Shown here: piece after piece, positions 44,625 through 53,356 of the stretch | Layout: each line of letters begins with the position of its first letter | Numbering within the stretch: the stretch's first letter is position 1 | From: Hydrogenophaga sp. | GTDB lineage: Bacteria > Pseudomonadota > Gammaproteobacteria > Burkholderiales > Burkholderiaceae_C | DNA length: 64,000 nucleotides | NCBI GenBank assembly: GCA_018993155.1 | Contig: JAGKSX010000004.1 | Location: 29,067 to 93,066, forward strand | Direction: 5' to 3' | Notes under the pieces: model-generated | The model's input: only the letters and a program-made list of their open reading frames with translations | Database searches by the model: none | What the model was told of the DNA's origin: nothing | Program-made: the position numbers and the translations under genes

Positions 44625-45005
44625 ATGAAACTTCACGCCGACAAGCTGGACACACAGTCCATCACCTCCTACGGCGAGGGGTGGATCGCCGTGAACGGCC
44701 AGCGCCACGCCGGCAGCCTCGTGCTCGCCTCGGGGGGCCAGCTGATTCCCTGGGAATGCCAGCACTTCGAAGACCTCACCGCCACGCACTTCGAGCAGTT
44801 GGCCAGCGTCATGCAAGAAGCACCTGAACTGGTGGTGTTCGGCAGCGGCTCCCGGTTGCGCTTCGTGCGGCCCGCGCTGCTGCAGGGTTTGATGGAGCGC
44901 CGCATCGGCGTGGAAACCATGGACACCGCCGCGGCCTGCCGCACCTACAACATCCTGGCTGGCGAAGGCCGCCGCGTCGTGGCGGCGCTTTTGATCGAAA
45001 CCTGA
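44625..45005 (+). CDS. Mth938-like domain protein (DUF498)
   Basis: 126 residues. Small alpha/beta protein related to archaeal Mth938 and the mitochondrial complex I assembly factor NDUFAF3: the segment ELVVFGSGSRLRFVRP and the following MERRIGVETMDTAAACRTYN are typical. Function in bacteria is unclear. Divergent from alaA with 138 bases between starts. A TATATT hexamer at 44549-44554 may be its -10 box. Confidence 0.85.
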   Translation: MKLHADKLDTQSITSYGEGWIAVNGQRHAGSLVLASGGQLIPWECQHFEDLTATHFEQLASVMQEAPELVVFGSGSRLRFVRPALLQGLMERRIGVETMDTAAACRTYNILAGEGRRVVAALLIET

Positions 45006-45034
45006 AACGCCCCGTTCCCCGCTCCAGCCAAACC

Positions 45035-45063
45035 GTGACGGAATGGCGCAATCAGGGTAAAAT
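45035..45063 (+). promoter_or_regulatory. Promoter of bcp
   Basis: GTGACG (45035-45040), 17-base spacer, TAAAAT (45058-45063). It would give an untranslated leader of about 105 bases. Confidence 0.55.
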
Positions 45064-45175
45064 AGCGGATTGTTTCCTGCCACGGCCCCCTTTTGCATGT
45101 CCAGTGCAGGGCATGCCGTGAAGCACCCGGGAAGCCAACGAATCACCACCAACTTACGTCAGGGGTCCACGCAGT

Positions 45176-45652
45176 ATGGCAGTCGTTGTCAACAAACCCA
45201 TTCCCGAATTTGAATCGCAGGCCACCGGTGGCGTGAAGGTCAGCAACCAGACCCACCTTGGCCAGACCATCGTTCTGTATTTCTACCCCAAGGACAACAC
45301 CCCCGGTTGCACGACCGAGGCCATGCAGTTCCGCGACAAATACAAGGATTTCGTCAAGGCCGGCGCGCAGGTGTTCGGCGTGTCGCGTGACAACATGAAG
45401 TCGCACGATGACTTCAAGACCAAGCTCGAACTGCCCTTCGAGCTGATCGCGGACACCGAAGAGAAGATGTGCCACATGTTCGGCGTGGTGAAGAACAAGA
45501 TCATGTACGGCAAGAAGGTCAAGGGCATCGAGCGCAGCACCTTCCTGATCGGCCCGGATGGCGTGCTCAAGCAGGAATGGCGCGGCCTGAAAGTGCCTGG
45601 CCACGTGGAAGACGTGCTCAAAGCGGTGAAGGCGCTCAAGAAGGCTCCCTGA
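45176..45652 (+). CDS. bcp: Thioredoxin-dependent peroxiredoxin (BCP/PrxQ)
   Basis: 158 residues. Peroxidatic C45 lies in the PKDNTPGCTTEA motif. The nearby resolving cysteine found five residues later in E. coli Bcp is absent (QFRDKYKD instead); the only other Cys is C99 (EEKMCHMFG), so this is a one-Cys type or uses C99. It reduces hydrogen and organic peroxides. Confidence 0.93.
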   Translation: MAVVVNKPIPEFESQATGGVKVSNQTHLGQTIVLYFYPKDNTPGCTTEAMQFRDKYKDFVKAGAQVFGVSRDNMKSHDDFKTKLELPFELIADTEEKMCHMFGVVKNKIMYGKKVKGIERSTFLIGPDGVLKQEWRGLKVPGHVEDVLKAVKALKKAP

Positions 45653-45727
45653 ACCCCAGATCGAGGGAGTGTGGGACCCCGCTGATGCAGGAATTTCCGG
45701 GTCACACGACTCGTGCATAATGAATTC

Positions 45728-45814
45728 ATGACAACGGGAAGCGTTTCAGCCCCACCCTCTTTCGACAAGCTCCGCAGCTCTCAAAGCCGCCCGGTTTTCC
45801 CGGCGGCTTTTTGT
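45728..45814 (+). ncRNA. Candidate small RNA between bcp and phoH
   Basis: A CATAAT box (45716-45721) and, 64 bases later, a strong terminator bracket about 87 bases without a reading frame. Interpretation as an independent small RNA is tentative; a processed 3' end of bcp mRNA is equally possible. The -35 region is poor. Confidence 0.3.
45785..45814 (+). terminator. Rho-independent terminator before phoH
   Basis: AAAGCCGCC... GGCGGCTTT stem with a TTTT-containing loop and T tail, at 45785-45814. It ends the transcript from the bcp side. Confidence 0.85.
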
Positions 45815-45847
45815 TTTCCGGCCCCGCGCTGACACCACTAGCCCTCC

Positions 45848-47596
45848 ATGCCACTGCCTCCCGCACCCTCCAAACGCGCAGCCCTGCTGGCCCCCGATGC
45901 CTACTCCCTTCGAGCCGCCGAAGAGCCACTGGACTTGAACCCTGTCCTGGAACCGTCCGCAACGGTTGCACCCGCCACCCCGACGGGCTCGGCGCCGAAG
46001 GGCCATGGGCGGGGTCGAAAACCCTCGATGACAGCTGCCAGCGCACGCGCCGAAGTGCCGAAGGCACCCGTGCGCCCGCCTGCGCCGGTGGTGGCCAAAG
46101 CCCCCGAAGTGCGCCAGCCCGTCCCCGAGGCGCCCGCCGAACCCCGGGCCCCCGTGGCACCGGTGGCCAGCAACCGCCGGCGCACCGCAGGCAAGGCCGG
46201 CAACGGGCCGGCGCGACTGTTCGTGCTGGACACCAACGTCCTGCTGCACGACCCCATGAGCCTGTTCCGCTTCGAGGAACACGACATCTTCCTGCCCATG
46301 ATCGTGCTCGAAGAACTCGATGGGCACAAAAAAGGCATGACCGAGGTGGCCCGCAACGGCCGCCAGACCAGCCGCACGCTCGACGCCCTGGTGGCCCAGC
46401 AAGGTGGCGACATGGCCAAGGGCCTCAAGCTCTCGGCCACCGGCCACCAGTCGGCCCGTGGCCTGCTGTTCTTCCAGACCGAACCGCTGGACAACGCCCT
46501 GCCCTCCAGCCTGCCCCAGGGCAAGGCCGACAACCAGATCCTGGGTGTGGTGCATGCCCTGCGCGAGCGGTATCCGCAACGCGAAGTCATCCTGGTGTCG
46601 AAGGACATCAACATGCGGGTTAAAGCGCGCGCGCTGGGCCTGGCCGCCGAGGACTACCAGAACGACAAGACCCTGGACGACGGCGAACTGCTCTACGCCG
46701 GCGCACTGGCCCTGCCCCAGGACTTCTGGACCCGCCAGAGCAAGACCATCGAGAGCTGGCAGAGCGGCAGCCACACGTTCTACCGCGTGAGCGGCCCTGC
46801 CGTGGGCCAGTTCTACATCAACCAGTTCGTGTATTTCGAGGCGCCCGGCGAGCCCTCGCTGTACGCCCGTGTGACCGAGATCCGCGACAAGACCGCGGTG
46901 CTCAAAACGCTGAAGGACTACACCCATTTGAAAAATGCGGTGTGGGGTGTGACCAGCCGCAACCGCGAGCAGAACTTCGCGCTCAACCTGCTGATGGACC
47001 CGGAGATTGACTTCGTCACACTGGCCGGTACCGCGGGCACGGGCAAGACGCTGATGGCGCTGGCCAGCGGCCTGACCCAGGTGCTCGACGACCGCCGCTA
47101 CACCGAGATCATCATGACGCGCGCCACCGTGAGCGTGGGTGAGGACATCGGCTTCCTGCCGGGCACCGAAGAGGAAAAGATGGGTCCCTGGATGGGTGCG
47201 CTCGACGACAACCTCGAGTTCCTGGCCAAGGGCGATGGCGGCAATGCCGGCGAGTGGGGGCGCGCCGCCACCAATGAGCTCATCCGCAGCCGCATCAAGG
47301 TCAAGAGCATGAACTTCATGCGCGGCCGCACCTTCATGAACCGGTACGTGATCATCGACGAGGCGCAGAACCTGACGCCCAAGCAGATGAAGACGCTGAT
47401 CACCCGCGCCGGCCCGGGCACGAAGATCATCTGCATGGGCAACCTCGCACAGATCGACACGCCCTACCTGACCGAAGGTTCGTCGGGCCTGACCTACGCA
47501 GTCGATCGCTTCAAAGGCTGGCCGCATGGCGGACACATCACGCTCGCGCGCGGCGAGCGTTCGCGCCTGGCCGATTTCGCCAGCGAAGTGCTCTGA
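45848..47596 (+). CDS. PIN-domain PhoH family ATPase (PhoH2 type)
   Basis: 582 residues. A long Pro/Ala-rich disordered head (about 1-120), PIN nuclease domain (about 122-270: FVLDTNVLLHDP, VLEELDGHKKG, VSKDINMRVKA with its acidic residues) and a PhoH ATPase domain (about 340-580: Walker A GTAGTGKTLMA, Walker B YVIIDEAQN). PhoH2 proteins couple RNA unwinding to cleavage. The family has no fixed physiological role; phosphate regulation is a legacy name. ATG 45848 begins the head; the real start could be later. Confidence 0.88.
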   Translation: MPLPPAPSKRAALLAPDAYSLRAAEEPLDLNPVLEPSATVAPATPTGSAPKGHGRGRKPSMTAASARAEVPKAPVRPPAPVVAKAPEVRQPVPEAPAEPRAPVAPVASNRRRTAGKAGNGPARLFVLDTNVLLHDPMSLFRFEEHDIFLPMIVLEELDGHKKGMTEVARNGRQTSRTLDALVAQQGGDMAKGLKLSATGHQSARGLLFFQTEPLDNALPSSLPQGKADNQILGVVHALRERYPQREVILVSKDINMRVKARALGLAAEDYQNDKTLDDGELLYAGALALPQDFWTRQSKTIESWQSGSHTFYRVSGPAVGQFYINQFVYFEAPGEPSLYARVTEIRDKTAVLKTLKDYTHLKNAVWGVTSRNREQNFALNLLMDPEIDFVTLAGTAGTGKTLMALASGLTQVLDDRRYTEIIMTRATVSVGEDIGFLPGTEEEKMGPWMGALDDNLEFLAKGDGGNAGEWGRAATNELIRSRIKVKSMNFMRGRTFMNRYVIIDEAQNLTPKQMKTLITRAGPGTKIICMGNLAQIDTPYLTEGSSGLTYAVDRFKGWPHGGHITLARGERSRLADFASEVL

Positions 47597-47612
47597 CCTC
47601 AAGGCTTTTTGC

Positions 47613-47648
47613 CATGAAAAAACCCGGCCAAGGCCGGGTTTTTTCATG
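47613..47648. terminator. Bidirectional terminator between phoH and dnaB
   Basis: Perfect 17-bp inverted repeat: CATGAAAAAACCCGGCC and GGCCGGGTTTTTTCATG with AA between. The run of six A on one side and six T on the other serves both convergent genes. Confidence 0.93.
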
Positions 47649-47662
47649 CGCGCCGTCCGTTG

Positions 47663-49102
47663 TCAGTAATCGCTGCCACCGCCCATGCCACCGCCTGCCA
47701 GGCTTTCGAAACGGGTGAGCATGTTCAGGAAGGCCAGCTTCACCACGCCAGTGGGGCCGTTGCGCTGCTTGCCGATGATGATCTCGGCCACGCCCGGCTC
47801 CTTGCAGTTCTCGCGGTTGTAGTACTCGTCGCGGTAGATGAACATGATGATGTCCGCATCCTGCTCGATGGCACCGGACTCGCGCAAGTCCGACATCATG
47901 GGGCGCTTGTCGGTGCGCTGCTCGACCGACCGGTTGAGCTGGGAGAGCGCGATCACCGGGCACTGCAGCTCCTTGGCCAGCATCTTCAACCCCCGCGAGA
48001 TTTCACCCAGCTCGGTGGCGCGGTTGTCGCCCCCGGACGCGCCGGAGCCACTCATGAGCTGCAGGTAGTCAACCACGATCAGGCCCAGCTTGCCGCACTG
48101 TCTGGCCAATCGACGGGCATTGGCGCGCAGCTCGCTGGGCGTGAGACCCGGCGTCTCATCGATGTGCAGCGACACGGTGCGCAGCTTTTCGATCGCCTCC
48201 GTCAAGCGGGGCCACTCGTCGTCGGTGAGCTTGCCGGTGCGCAGATGCCCCTGGTTGATCCGGCCGATGGAGCCGACCACACGCACCGCCAGCTGCGACG
48301 CGCCCATTTCCATGGAGAACACGGCCACAGGCAGCCCTTCGTTCAGGGCCACGTGCTCGGCGATGTTGATCGCGAACGCGGTCTTGCCCATGGAGGGTCG
48401 GGCCGCCAGCACCACGAGGTCACCCGCCTGCAGGCCCGAGGTCATGCGGTCCAGATCGATGAACCCGGTGGGAACACCCGTCACGTCCGCCGGGTTGTCG
48501 GCCATCTCCTGCACACGGTCCAGGAGGTCTACCACGAGCTTGTCCATGCTCTGGAAGCCCTCCTTCATCCGCGAGCCTTCCTCGCCGATCTTGAAGACCT
48601 TCTGCTCGGCCTCGTCCAGGATCTTGGCGACTGGCCGTCCTTGTGGGTTGAAAGCGGCGGTCGCGATCTCATCACTGGCGGTCACGAGTTTGCGCAGGAT
48701 CGCGCGCTCGCGCACGATCTCGGCATAGCGGCGGATGTTCGCCGCACTCGGCACGTACTGCGCAAGCGAGTTGAGGTACGCCAACCCGCCCGCCTCTTCG
48801 GCCTTGCCCAGGTTCTGCAAGTGCTCGAACACCGTCACCACATCGGCAGGCTTGCTCCCGTTGACCAGGGTCGCGATCGCAGAATAGGTCAGCCGGTGCT
48901 CGTGGCGATAGAAATCGGAATCGTTGATCAGGTCGGCCACACGGTCCCACGCACCGTTGTCGAGCAGCAGGCCGCCCAGCACACTGGATTCGGCTTCGAT
49001 GGAATGCGGGGGCACACGCAACTGGGCGACCTGACGATCCCCCACGGGGTCTTCAAAGCCCGCATCAAAGTCGGGGAAGGGACTGGAAAAGGCAGTGGAC
49101 AT
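47663..49102 (-). CDS. dnaB: Replicative DNA helicase DnaB
   Basis: 479 residues. N-terminal helical primase-interaction domain (about 30-130: PPHSIEAESSVLGGLLL) and RecA-like helicase domain with Walker A ARPSMGKTAFA, Walker B VVDYLQLM and the arginine finger region GKQRNGPTG. The Gly-rich tail GGGMGGGSDY is typical of the family in this group. No intein. Follows the ribosomal operon on the same strand but after a terminator, so it probably has its own promoter. Confidence 0.96.
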   Translation of the reverse strand: MSTAFSSPFPDFDAGFEDPVGDRQVAQLRVPPHSIEAESSVLGGLLLDNGAWDRVADLINDSDFYRHEHRLTYSAIATLVNGSKPADVVTVFEHLQNLGKAEEAGGLAYLNSLAQYVPSAANIRRYAEIVRERAILRKLVTASDEIATAAFNPQGRPVAKILDEAEQKVFKIGEEGSRMKEGFQSMDKLVVDLLDRVQEMADNPADVTGVPTGFIDLDRMTSGLQAGDLVVLAARPSMGKTAFAINIAEHVALNEGLPVAVFSMEMGASQLAVRVVGSIGRINQGHLRTGKLTDDEWPRLTEAIEKLRTVSLHIDETPGLTPSELRANARRLARQCGKLGLIVVDYLQLMSGSGASGGDNRATELGEISRGLKMLAKELQCPVIALSQLNRSVEQRTDKRPMMSDLRESGAIEQDADIIMFIYRDEYYNRENCKEPGVAEIIIGKQRNGPTGVVKLAFLNMLTRFESLAGGGMGGGSDY

Positions 49103-49221
49103 GGAGGTATCGCAGCTAAAGAGCGATGGTACGCCCCAGGGGATGGATCAGGGGTGGACAACCCTGTGGAAATCCGGTGTGAATCGCGTGCAGAAGGCGG
49201 GATAACCCGCCCGCGCCGGGC

Positions 49222-49255
49222 AAAAAAAAGCCGCTGCCCGAAGGCAGCGGCTTTT
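49222..49255 (-). terminator. Terminator of the rpsF-priB-rpsR-rplI operon
   Basis: On the minus strand AAAAGCCGCTGCC-TTCG-GGCAGCGGCTTTT with a T run. The UUCG tetraloop makes it very stable. Confidence 0.93.
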
Positions 49256-49274
49256 GCAGAACGCTGCGCGGAAC

Positions 49275-49727
49275 TCAGGCGGTTTCGCCGAGCACCGAGA
49301 CGTTGACGTCGACCGTCACGTCGGTGTGCAGGTTGACGCTGACCGTGTAGTCGCCCACGTTCTTGAGGGGGCCGTTGGGCATGCGCACTTGCGACTTGGC
49401 CACGGCGAAGCCTTGCTTGTTCAGCTCTTCGGACACGTCGTGGTTGGTCACGGAGCCGAACAGGCGGCCGTCCACACCGGCCTTTTGCGACAGCTTGACC
49501 GTCACGGCAGCGAGCTTCTCGCCCAGGGCCTGGGCTTCGGCCAGCTTGGCCGCCGCCACCTTTTCGAGTTCCGCACGGCGGGCTTCGAATTCAGCGATGG
49601 CGCTCTGGGTGGCACGGCGGGCACGGCCGGGGGGGGTCAGGAAGGTGCGGGCATAGCCCTCTTTGACCTTGACCACATCGCCGAGGGCGCCGAGGTTGAT
49701 CACTTTGTCGAGCAGGATGATTTGCAT
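49275..49727 (-). CDS. rplI: Ribosomal protein bL9
   Basis: 150 residues. Start [13 protein letters not shown] fixes the ATG at 49727. The N-terminal 23S rRNA-binding domain has [14 protein letters not shown], then the long helix ([17 protein letters not shown]) and the C-terminal domain. Slight deviations (TFLTPPG instead of NFLIPTG) are seen at the conserved loop. Confidence 0.97.
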   Translation of the reverse strand: MQIILLDKVINLGALGDVVKVKEGYARTFLTPPGRARRATQSAIAEFEARRAELEKVAAAKLAEAQALGEKLAAVTVKLSQKAGVDGRLFGSVTNHDVSEELNKQGFAVAKSQVRMPNGPLKNVGDYTVSVNLHTDVTVDVNVSVLGETA

Positions 49728-49740
49728 GTCAGGCTCTCTT

Positions 49741-50022
49741 TCAGACGCGGTGCTGGTCGCTGTAGGGCAGCATGGCCAGGAAGCGTGCGCGCTTGATGGC
49801 GGTGTTGACCTGGCGCTGGTAGAAGGCACGGGTGCCGGTCAGGCGCGCGGGGATGATCTTGCCGTTTTCGGCGATGAAGTCACGCAGGACGTCCACGTCC
49901 TTGTAGTCGACTTCTTCGACGTTGGCCACGGTGAAGCGGCAGAAGCGCTTGCGCTTGAAGAGCAGCGACTGGGTGTTGCGCTTCGGGCGCTTGTCTTTGT
50001 TGAAACGTTTGGGTGCAGCCAT
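49741..50022 (-). CDS. rpsR: Ribosomal protein bS18
   Basis: 93 residues, [16 protein letters not shown] start, with the family core [16 protein letters not shown] and [20 protein letters not shown]. It partners bS6 in the 30S platform. 11 bases after priB. Confidence 0.97.
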   Translation of the reverse strand: MAAPKRFNKDKRPKRNTQSLLFKRKRFCRFTVANVEEVDYKDVDVLRDFIAENGKIIPARLTGTRAFYQRQVNTAIKRARFLAMLPYSDQHRV

Positions 50023-50033
50023 GATGGGCCTTC

Positions 50034-50321
50034 CTATGTTTTGCTGAAATCTTGGATGTGGAACACCACGCCTTTGCCATTGCGCGCATTCGTCATGAAA
50101 CCGTGAAACTCGCAAACCGCATCCAGGCCCTGTCGGGAGAGGATTTCGGCCTGGGCACCGAAGGCCACGGCCCTCAGCTGCAATTTCACCTGTCTGGGGG
50201 TGTCCATCTCGACGACCTGGGACTCGTGTTCAAGCACGAGGTTGACGGCCGGGATGCCTGCCGGTGTGTAACGCAGGCTCTGCACCTGCACCACCACGGC
50301 GGACAATTGAAGACGGTTCAC
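50034..50321 (-). CDS. priB: Primosomal replication protein N (PriB)
   Basis: 95 residues, OB-fold single-strand DNA-binding protein that helps restart replication with Pri[21 protein letters not shown] start and [10 protein letters not shown] are typical. Located between rpsF and rpsR as in many proteobacteria. Confidence 0.95.
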   Translation of the reverse strand: MNRLQLSAVVVQVQSLRYTPAGIPAVNLVLEHESQVVEMDTPRQVKLQLRAVAFGAQAEILSRQGLDAVCEFHGFMTNARNGKGVVFHIQDFSKT

Positions 50322-50345
50322 CCGATGACGATTGGCGCCACAGAC

Positions 50346-50732
50346 TTAGGCGGCGGCCTGCTCCTGCGACTGGTGCGTGGCGGGCTGTTGAAGCTTGCGG
50401 GCTTCTTCGCGCTCGACCGACTTCATCATGGCCGACGGACCGGTGTCGGCCTTCTTGCGCAGCACGGTGAGGTGGCGCAGCACGGCGTCGTTGAACTTGA
50501 ACGCGTGTTCCAGTTCGGACATCACGGCCTGATCGGCCTCGATGTTGACGCACAGGTAGTGGGCCTTGGACAGCTTGTTGATCTGGTAAGCCATCTGGCG
50601 GCGGCCCCAGTCTTCAACACGGTGGATCTTGCCACCACCGGTGGTGATCATGCCCTTGTAACGCTCCAGCATGGCCGGAACCTGTTCGCTTTGGTCCGGA
50701 TGGATCAGCAAAACGATTTCATAGTGACGCAT
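50346..50732 (-). CDS. rpsF: Ribosomal protein bS6
   Basis: 128 residues. [19 protein letters not shown] is the family start; the middle [20 protein letters not shown] matches bS6. ATG 50732 has AAGGAG six bases before it; the upstream GTG six bases earlier overlaps the ribosome binding site and is rejected. First gene of the operon. Confidence 0.97.
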   Translation of the reverse strand: MRHYEIVLLIHPDQSEQVPAMLERYKGMITTGGGKIHRVEDWGRRQMAYQINKLSKAHYLCVNIEADQAVMSELEHAFKFNDAVLRHLTVLRKKADTGPSAMMKSVEREEARKLQQPATHQSQEQAAA

Positions 50733-50751
50733 AGACACTCCTTGAGGATGA

Positions 50752-50769
50752 GCCGTGGGAAGCCACGGC
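50752..50769 (-). promoter_or_regulatory. Possible S6:S18 autoregulatory hairpin in the rpsF leader
   Basis: GCCGTGG-loop-CCACGGC hairpin with CCG elements, about 20 bases upstream of the rpsF start. The known S6:S18 leader motif contains CCG next to a stem, so feedback control is possible; the exact motif was not verified. Confidence 0.35.
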
Positions 50770-50824
50770 GGGATTCAGCCACCCGCCGCGTCTGGAAGCG
50801 GTGTGGCAAGGCGAAAAGCTCACG

Positions 50825-50833
50825 ATTATAGCA
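50825..50833 (-). promoter_or_regulatory. Extended -10 promoter of rpsF operon
   Basis: TGC-TATAAT on the minus strand, about 95 bases before rpsF. The consensus -10 and TGn compensate for a missing -35. Confidence 0.65.
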
Positions 50834-50862
50834 AATCGCGGCTTTTCGGCACCCCAACTGCT

Positions 50863-51336
50863 TCAGCGGTTGTTCAGCGCCTTGTCCAGGGGCACGAACT
50901 TCTCGGGGCCCACGGCCTCGCGGATCCGGGGAGCCAGTTCGAGCAGTTGCTCGTAGTTGCCGGCGGCCTCCACCGCCAGATTCAGGCGAAACCCCCTCAA
51001 GCCCAGGCTGGCGGTGAGCCGGGTGGCGATGGGATAGGCATCCTGATAGCGCTGCACCGGACTGCGCGAGTTGTGCTCCTTGAGCACTTCGTCGTGGGCC
51101 GCGGCCACCGCCTGCTCCGCGGCCGAGGGCCTGGGTGCCGAATCGGTGATCAATCCGAGCGCGAACAGGTGCTCAACGTCTTCCTGGGATACCCCCATGG
51201 CGGCCGAGGCCGCCAGCAACTCCGCCATGGAACGCCGGCCATCCACGAGGATGAAGACCGACCGTTGTCGCGGCGTCAGCGGCACCGATCGGTCTTTCAT
51301 GACCTGCAGGCCGGTTTCGGTTTTCACAATGCTCAT
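50863..51336 (-). CDS. Hypothetical protein with winged-helix-like N-terminus
   Basis: 157 residues, not recognised. Residues about 17-62 (LTPRQRSVFILVDGRRSMAEL ... DVEHLFALGLI, quoted in pieces) resemble a small winged helix; it shares a pattern with the 84-residue protein at 32.7 kb. After an Ala/Glu-rich linker, residues 85-150 contain YPIATRLTASLGLRGFRLNL and an amphipathic helix. Stands alone upstream of the ribosomal operon. It could be a DNA-binding accessory protein; no more can be said. Confidence 0.6.
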   Translation of the reverse strand: MSIVKTETGLQVMKDRSVPLTPRQRSVFILVDGRRSMAELLAASAAMGVSQEDVEHLFALGLITDSAPRPSAAEQAVAAAHDEVLKEHNSRSPVQRYQDAYPIATRLTASLGLRGFRLNLAVEAAGNYEQLLELAPRIREAVGPEKFVPLDKALNNR

Positions 51337-51474
51337 GGGTTCTCTCGAGGAAGCTCCACCGGGGGTGGTTTGTACCGGTCACCGGGATGACTCAACGCGG
51401 AAGTTGGATGAAACGAGCTTTACATGCGACTGGCGGCATTTGAATTGGGGTTTATCCATACCGGAGCGCCCATG

Positions 51475-51497
51475 AAAAAGCCCGCACGGGGCGGGCT
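51475..51497 (-). terminator. Terminator of the MHS transporter gene
   Basis: On the minus strand AGCCCGC / GCGGGCT stem followed by five T. A second strong hairpin (GTCGCA...TGCGAC, 51509-51536) lies between it and the stop codon. Confidence 0.85.
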
Positions 51498-51547
51498 CTG
51501 TGAAGAAAGTCGCACCCGCCTGCGGGCGGATGCGACCCTGCTTAACC

Positions 51548-53230
51548 TCAGTCCTTGGCGTAGATGTCCACGTCCTTGGTCTCGCGGATGAAGATCATGC
51601 CGATGATGAACGTGCCGGTCGCCACGATCACTGGGTACCAGAGGCCGTAGAAGATGTCGCCGGTCGCGGCCACCATGGCGAAGGCCGTGGTGGGCAGCAA
51701 GCCGCCGAACCAGCCGTTGCCGATGTGGTACGGCAGGCTCATCGACGTGTAGCGGATGCGCGTGGGGAACATCTCGACCAACATGGCAGCGATCGGGCCG
51801 TACACCATGGTCACCAGGATCACCAGGAACACCAGGATCAGCAGGACCATGCCCTTGTTCATCTTGGCGGGATCCGCAGGGGTGGTCAGGCCTTCGGCCT
51901 TGGCGGTGTCGGTCAGTGCCTTGCGGAAGTCGCCAATGGCCTTCGCGCTGTCAGCCGCAAACGCATCGCGCTTCTCGTTGAGCACGCCCACTGGCGAGTT
52001 CAGCACCTTGTCGCCCAGCGTCACCGTCGCAGGTGCACCGGCCGGACCCTGCACGCTGGTGTACGGGATGTACGCCTGCGTGAGTGCGCGCTTGGCGATG
52101 TCGCACGAGGTGCGGAAATCGATGTCGCGTGCAATCGGGCTGCCCTGGAACGAGCACTCCTTCAGATCGGCCGTCACCGTGACCTTGTTCGCCTGCTGTG
52201 CCGCCACCAGCGCCGGGTTGGCGTAGTTGAGCAACATCGGGAAGACGGTGAAGTAGGTCAGCGCTGCGATCAGGCAGCCGCCCATGATGATGGGCTTGCG
52301 GCCGATCTTGTCGGACAGCGTGCCGAAGAAGATGAAGAACGGCGTACCGATCAACAGCGAGGCGGCGATCAACAGGTTGGCGGTGGTGGCGTCCACCTTG
52401 GCGATCGTGGTCAGGAAGAACAGCGCGTAGAACTGCCCCGTGTACCAGACCACGGCCTGGCCGGCGGTCAGGCCGAGCAGCGCCAGGATCACGACCTTCA
52501 GGTTCTTCCATTGGCCGAAGGACTCGGTCAGCGGCGCCTTGGAGGTCTTGCCTTCGGACTTCATCTTCTGGAACGCCGGCGACTCATTGAGGCTCAAGCG
52601 GATCCAGACCGAAATGCCCAGCAGCAGGATGGACACCAGGAATGGAATGCGCCAGCCCCATTCGCCGAACTCCTTGTCGCCCATCGCGGTGCGCACGCCC
52701 AGAATCACCAGCAGCGACAGGAACAGACCCAGCGTGGCCGTGGTCTGGATCCATGCCGTGTAGGCGCCTCGTTTGCCGTGCGGCGCGTGTTCGGCCACAT
52801 AGGTCGCGGCACCGCCGTACTCACCACCCAGCGCCAGGCCTTGCAGCATGCGCAGGATGATCAGGATGACGGGAGCGGCCAGGCCGATGGACGCGTAGCT
52901 GGGCAGCAGGCCCACGATGAACGTGGACGCGCCCATGATCAGGATGGTCACCAGGAAGGTGTACTTGCGCCCGATCATGTCCCCCAGGCGGCCGAAGAAG
53001 ATCGCACCGAACGGCCGCACCAGGAAGCCCGCTGCGAAGGCCAGCAAGGCGAAGATGTAGGCGGATGTTGGATCCAGGCCGGAGAAGAACTGGCGCGCGA
53101 TGATGGCCGCGAGCGAGCCGTAGAGATAGAAGTCATACCACTCGAAAACCGTCCCTAGAGAAGAGGCGAAGATCACCTTTCTCTCCTCCTTGGTCATCGG
53201 TGCAGAAGCACTGGCCGTCGAAGTTGCCAT
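51548..53230 (-). CDS. MHS family MFS transporter with large extracytoplasmic insert
   Basis: 560 residues, metabolite:H+ symporter branch of the major facilitator superfamily. It shows FASSLGTVFEWYDFYLYGSL and GRLGDMIGRKYTFLVTIL, plus GGEYGGAATYVAEHAP, typical of ProP/ShiA-like symporters. Between helix 8 and 9 (about residues 337-458) lies an insert of about 120 residues with two cysteines (C359, C376), probably a folded periplasmic domain closed by a disulfide. Usual members have about 430 residues. ATG 53230 with TTAGGAGA 8 bases upstream. Substrate unknown, likely an organic acid. Confidence 0.87.
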   Translation of the reverse strand: MATSTASASAPMTKEERKVIFASSLGTVFEWYDFYLYGSLAAIIARQFFSGLDPTSAYIFALLAFAAGFLVRPFGAIFFGRLGDMIGRKYTFLVTILIMGASTFIVGLLPSYASIGLAAPVILIILRMLQGLALGGEYGGAATYVAEHAPHGKRGAYTAWIQTTATLGLFLSLLVILGVRTAMGDKEFGEWGWRIPFLVSILLLGISVWIRLSLNESPAFQKMKSEGKTSKAPLTESFGQWKNLKVVILALLGLTAGQAVVWYTGQFYALFFLTTIAKVDATTANLLIAASLLIGTPFFIFFGTLSDKIGRKPIIMGGCLIAALTYFTVFPMLLNYANPALVAAQQANKVTVTADLKECSFQGSPIARDIDFRTSCDIAKRALTQAYIPYTSVQGPAGAPATVTLGDKVLNSPVGVLNEKRDAFAADSAKAIGDFRKALTDTAKAEGLTTPADPAKMNKGMVLLILVFLVILVTMVYGPIAAMLVEMFPTRIRYTSMSLPYHIGNGWFGGLLPTTAFAMVAATGDIFYGLWYPVIVATGTFIIGMIFIRETKDVDIYAKD

Positions 53231-53356
53231 GATGTTGAAGTCTCCTAAGTTAGATGGCTGGCACAAGATGCCATCGCAGTGTTTTAGGAGCGTCTGACAA
53301 GAAACTGACAGAGGGTGTCCTGGGCACGCCAGCGCCCTTGGAACTGGTGTAAACCC

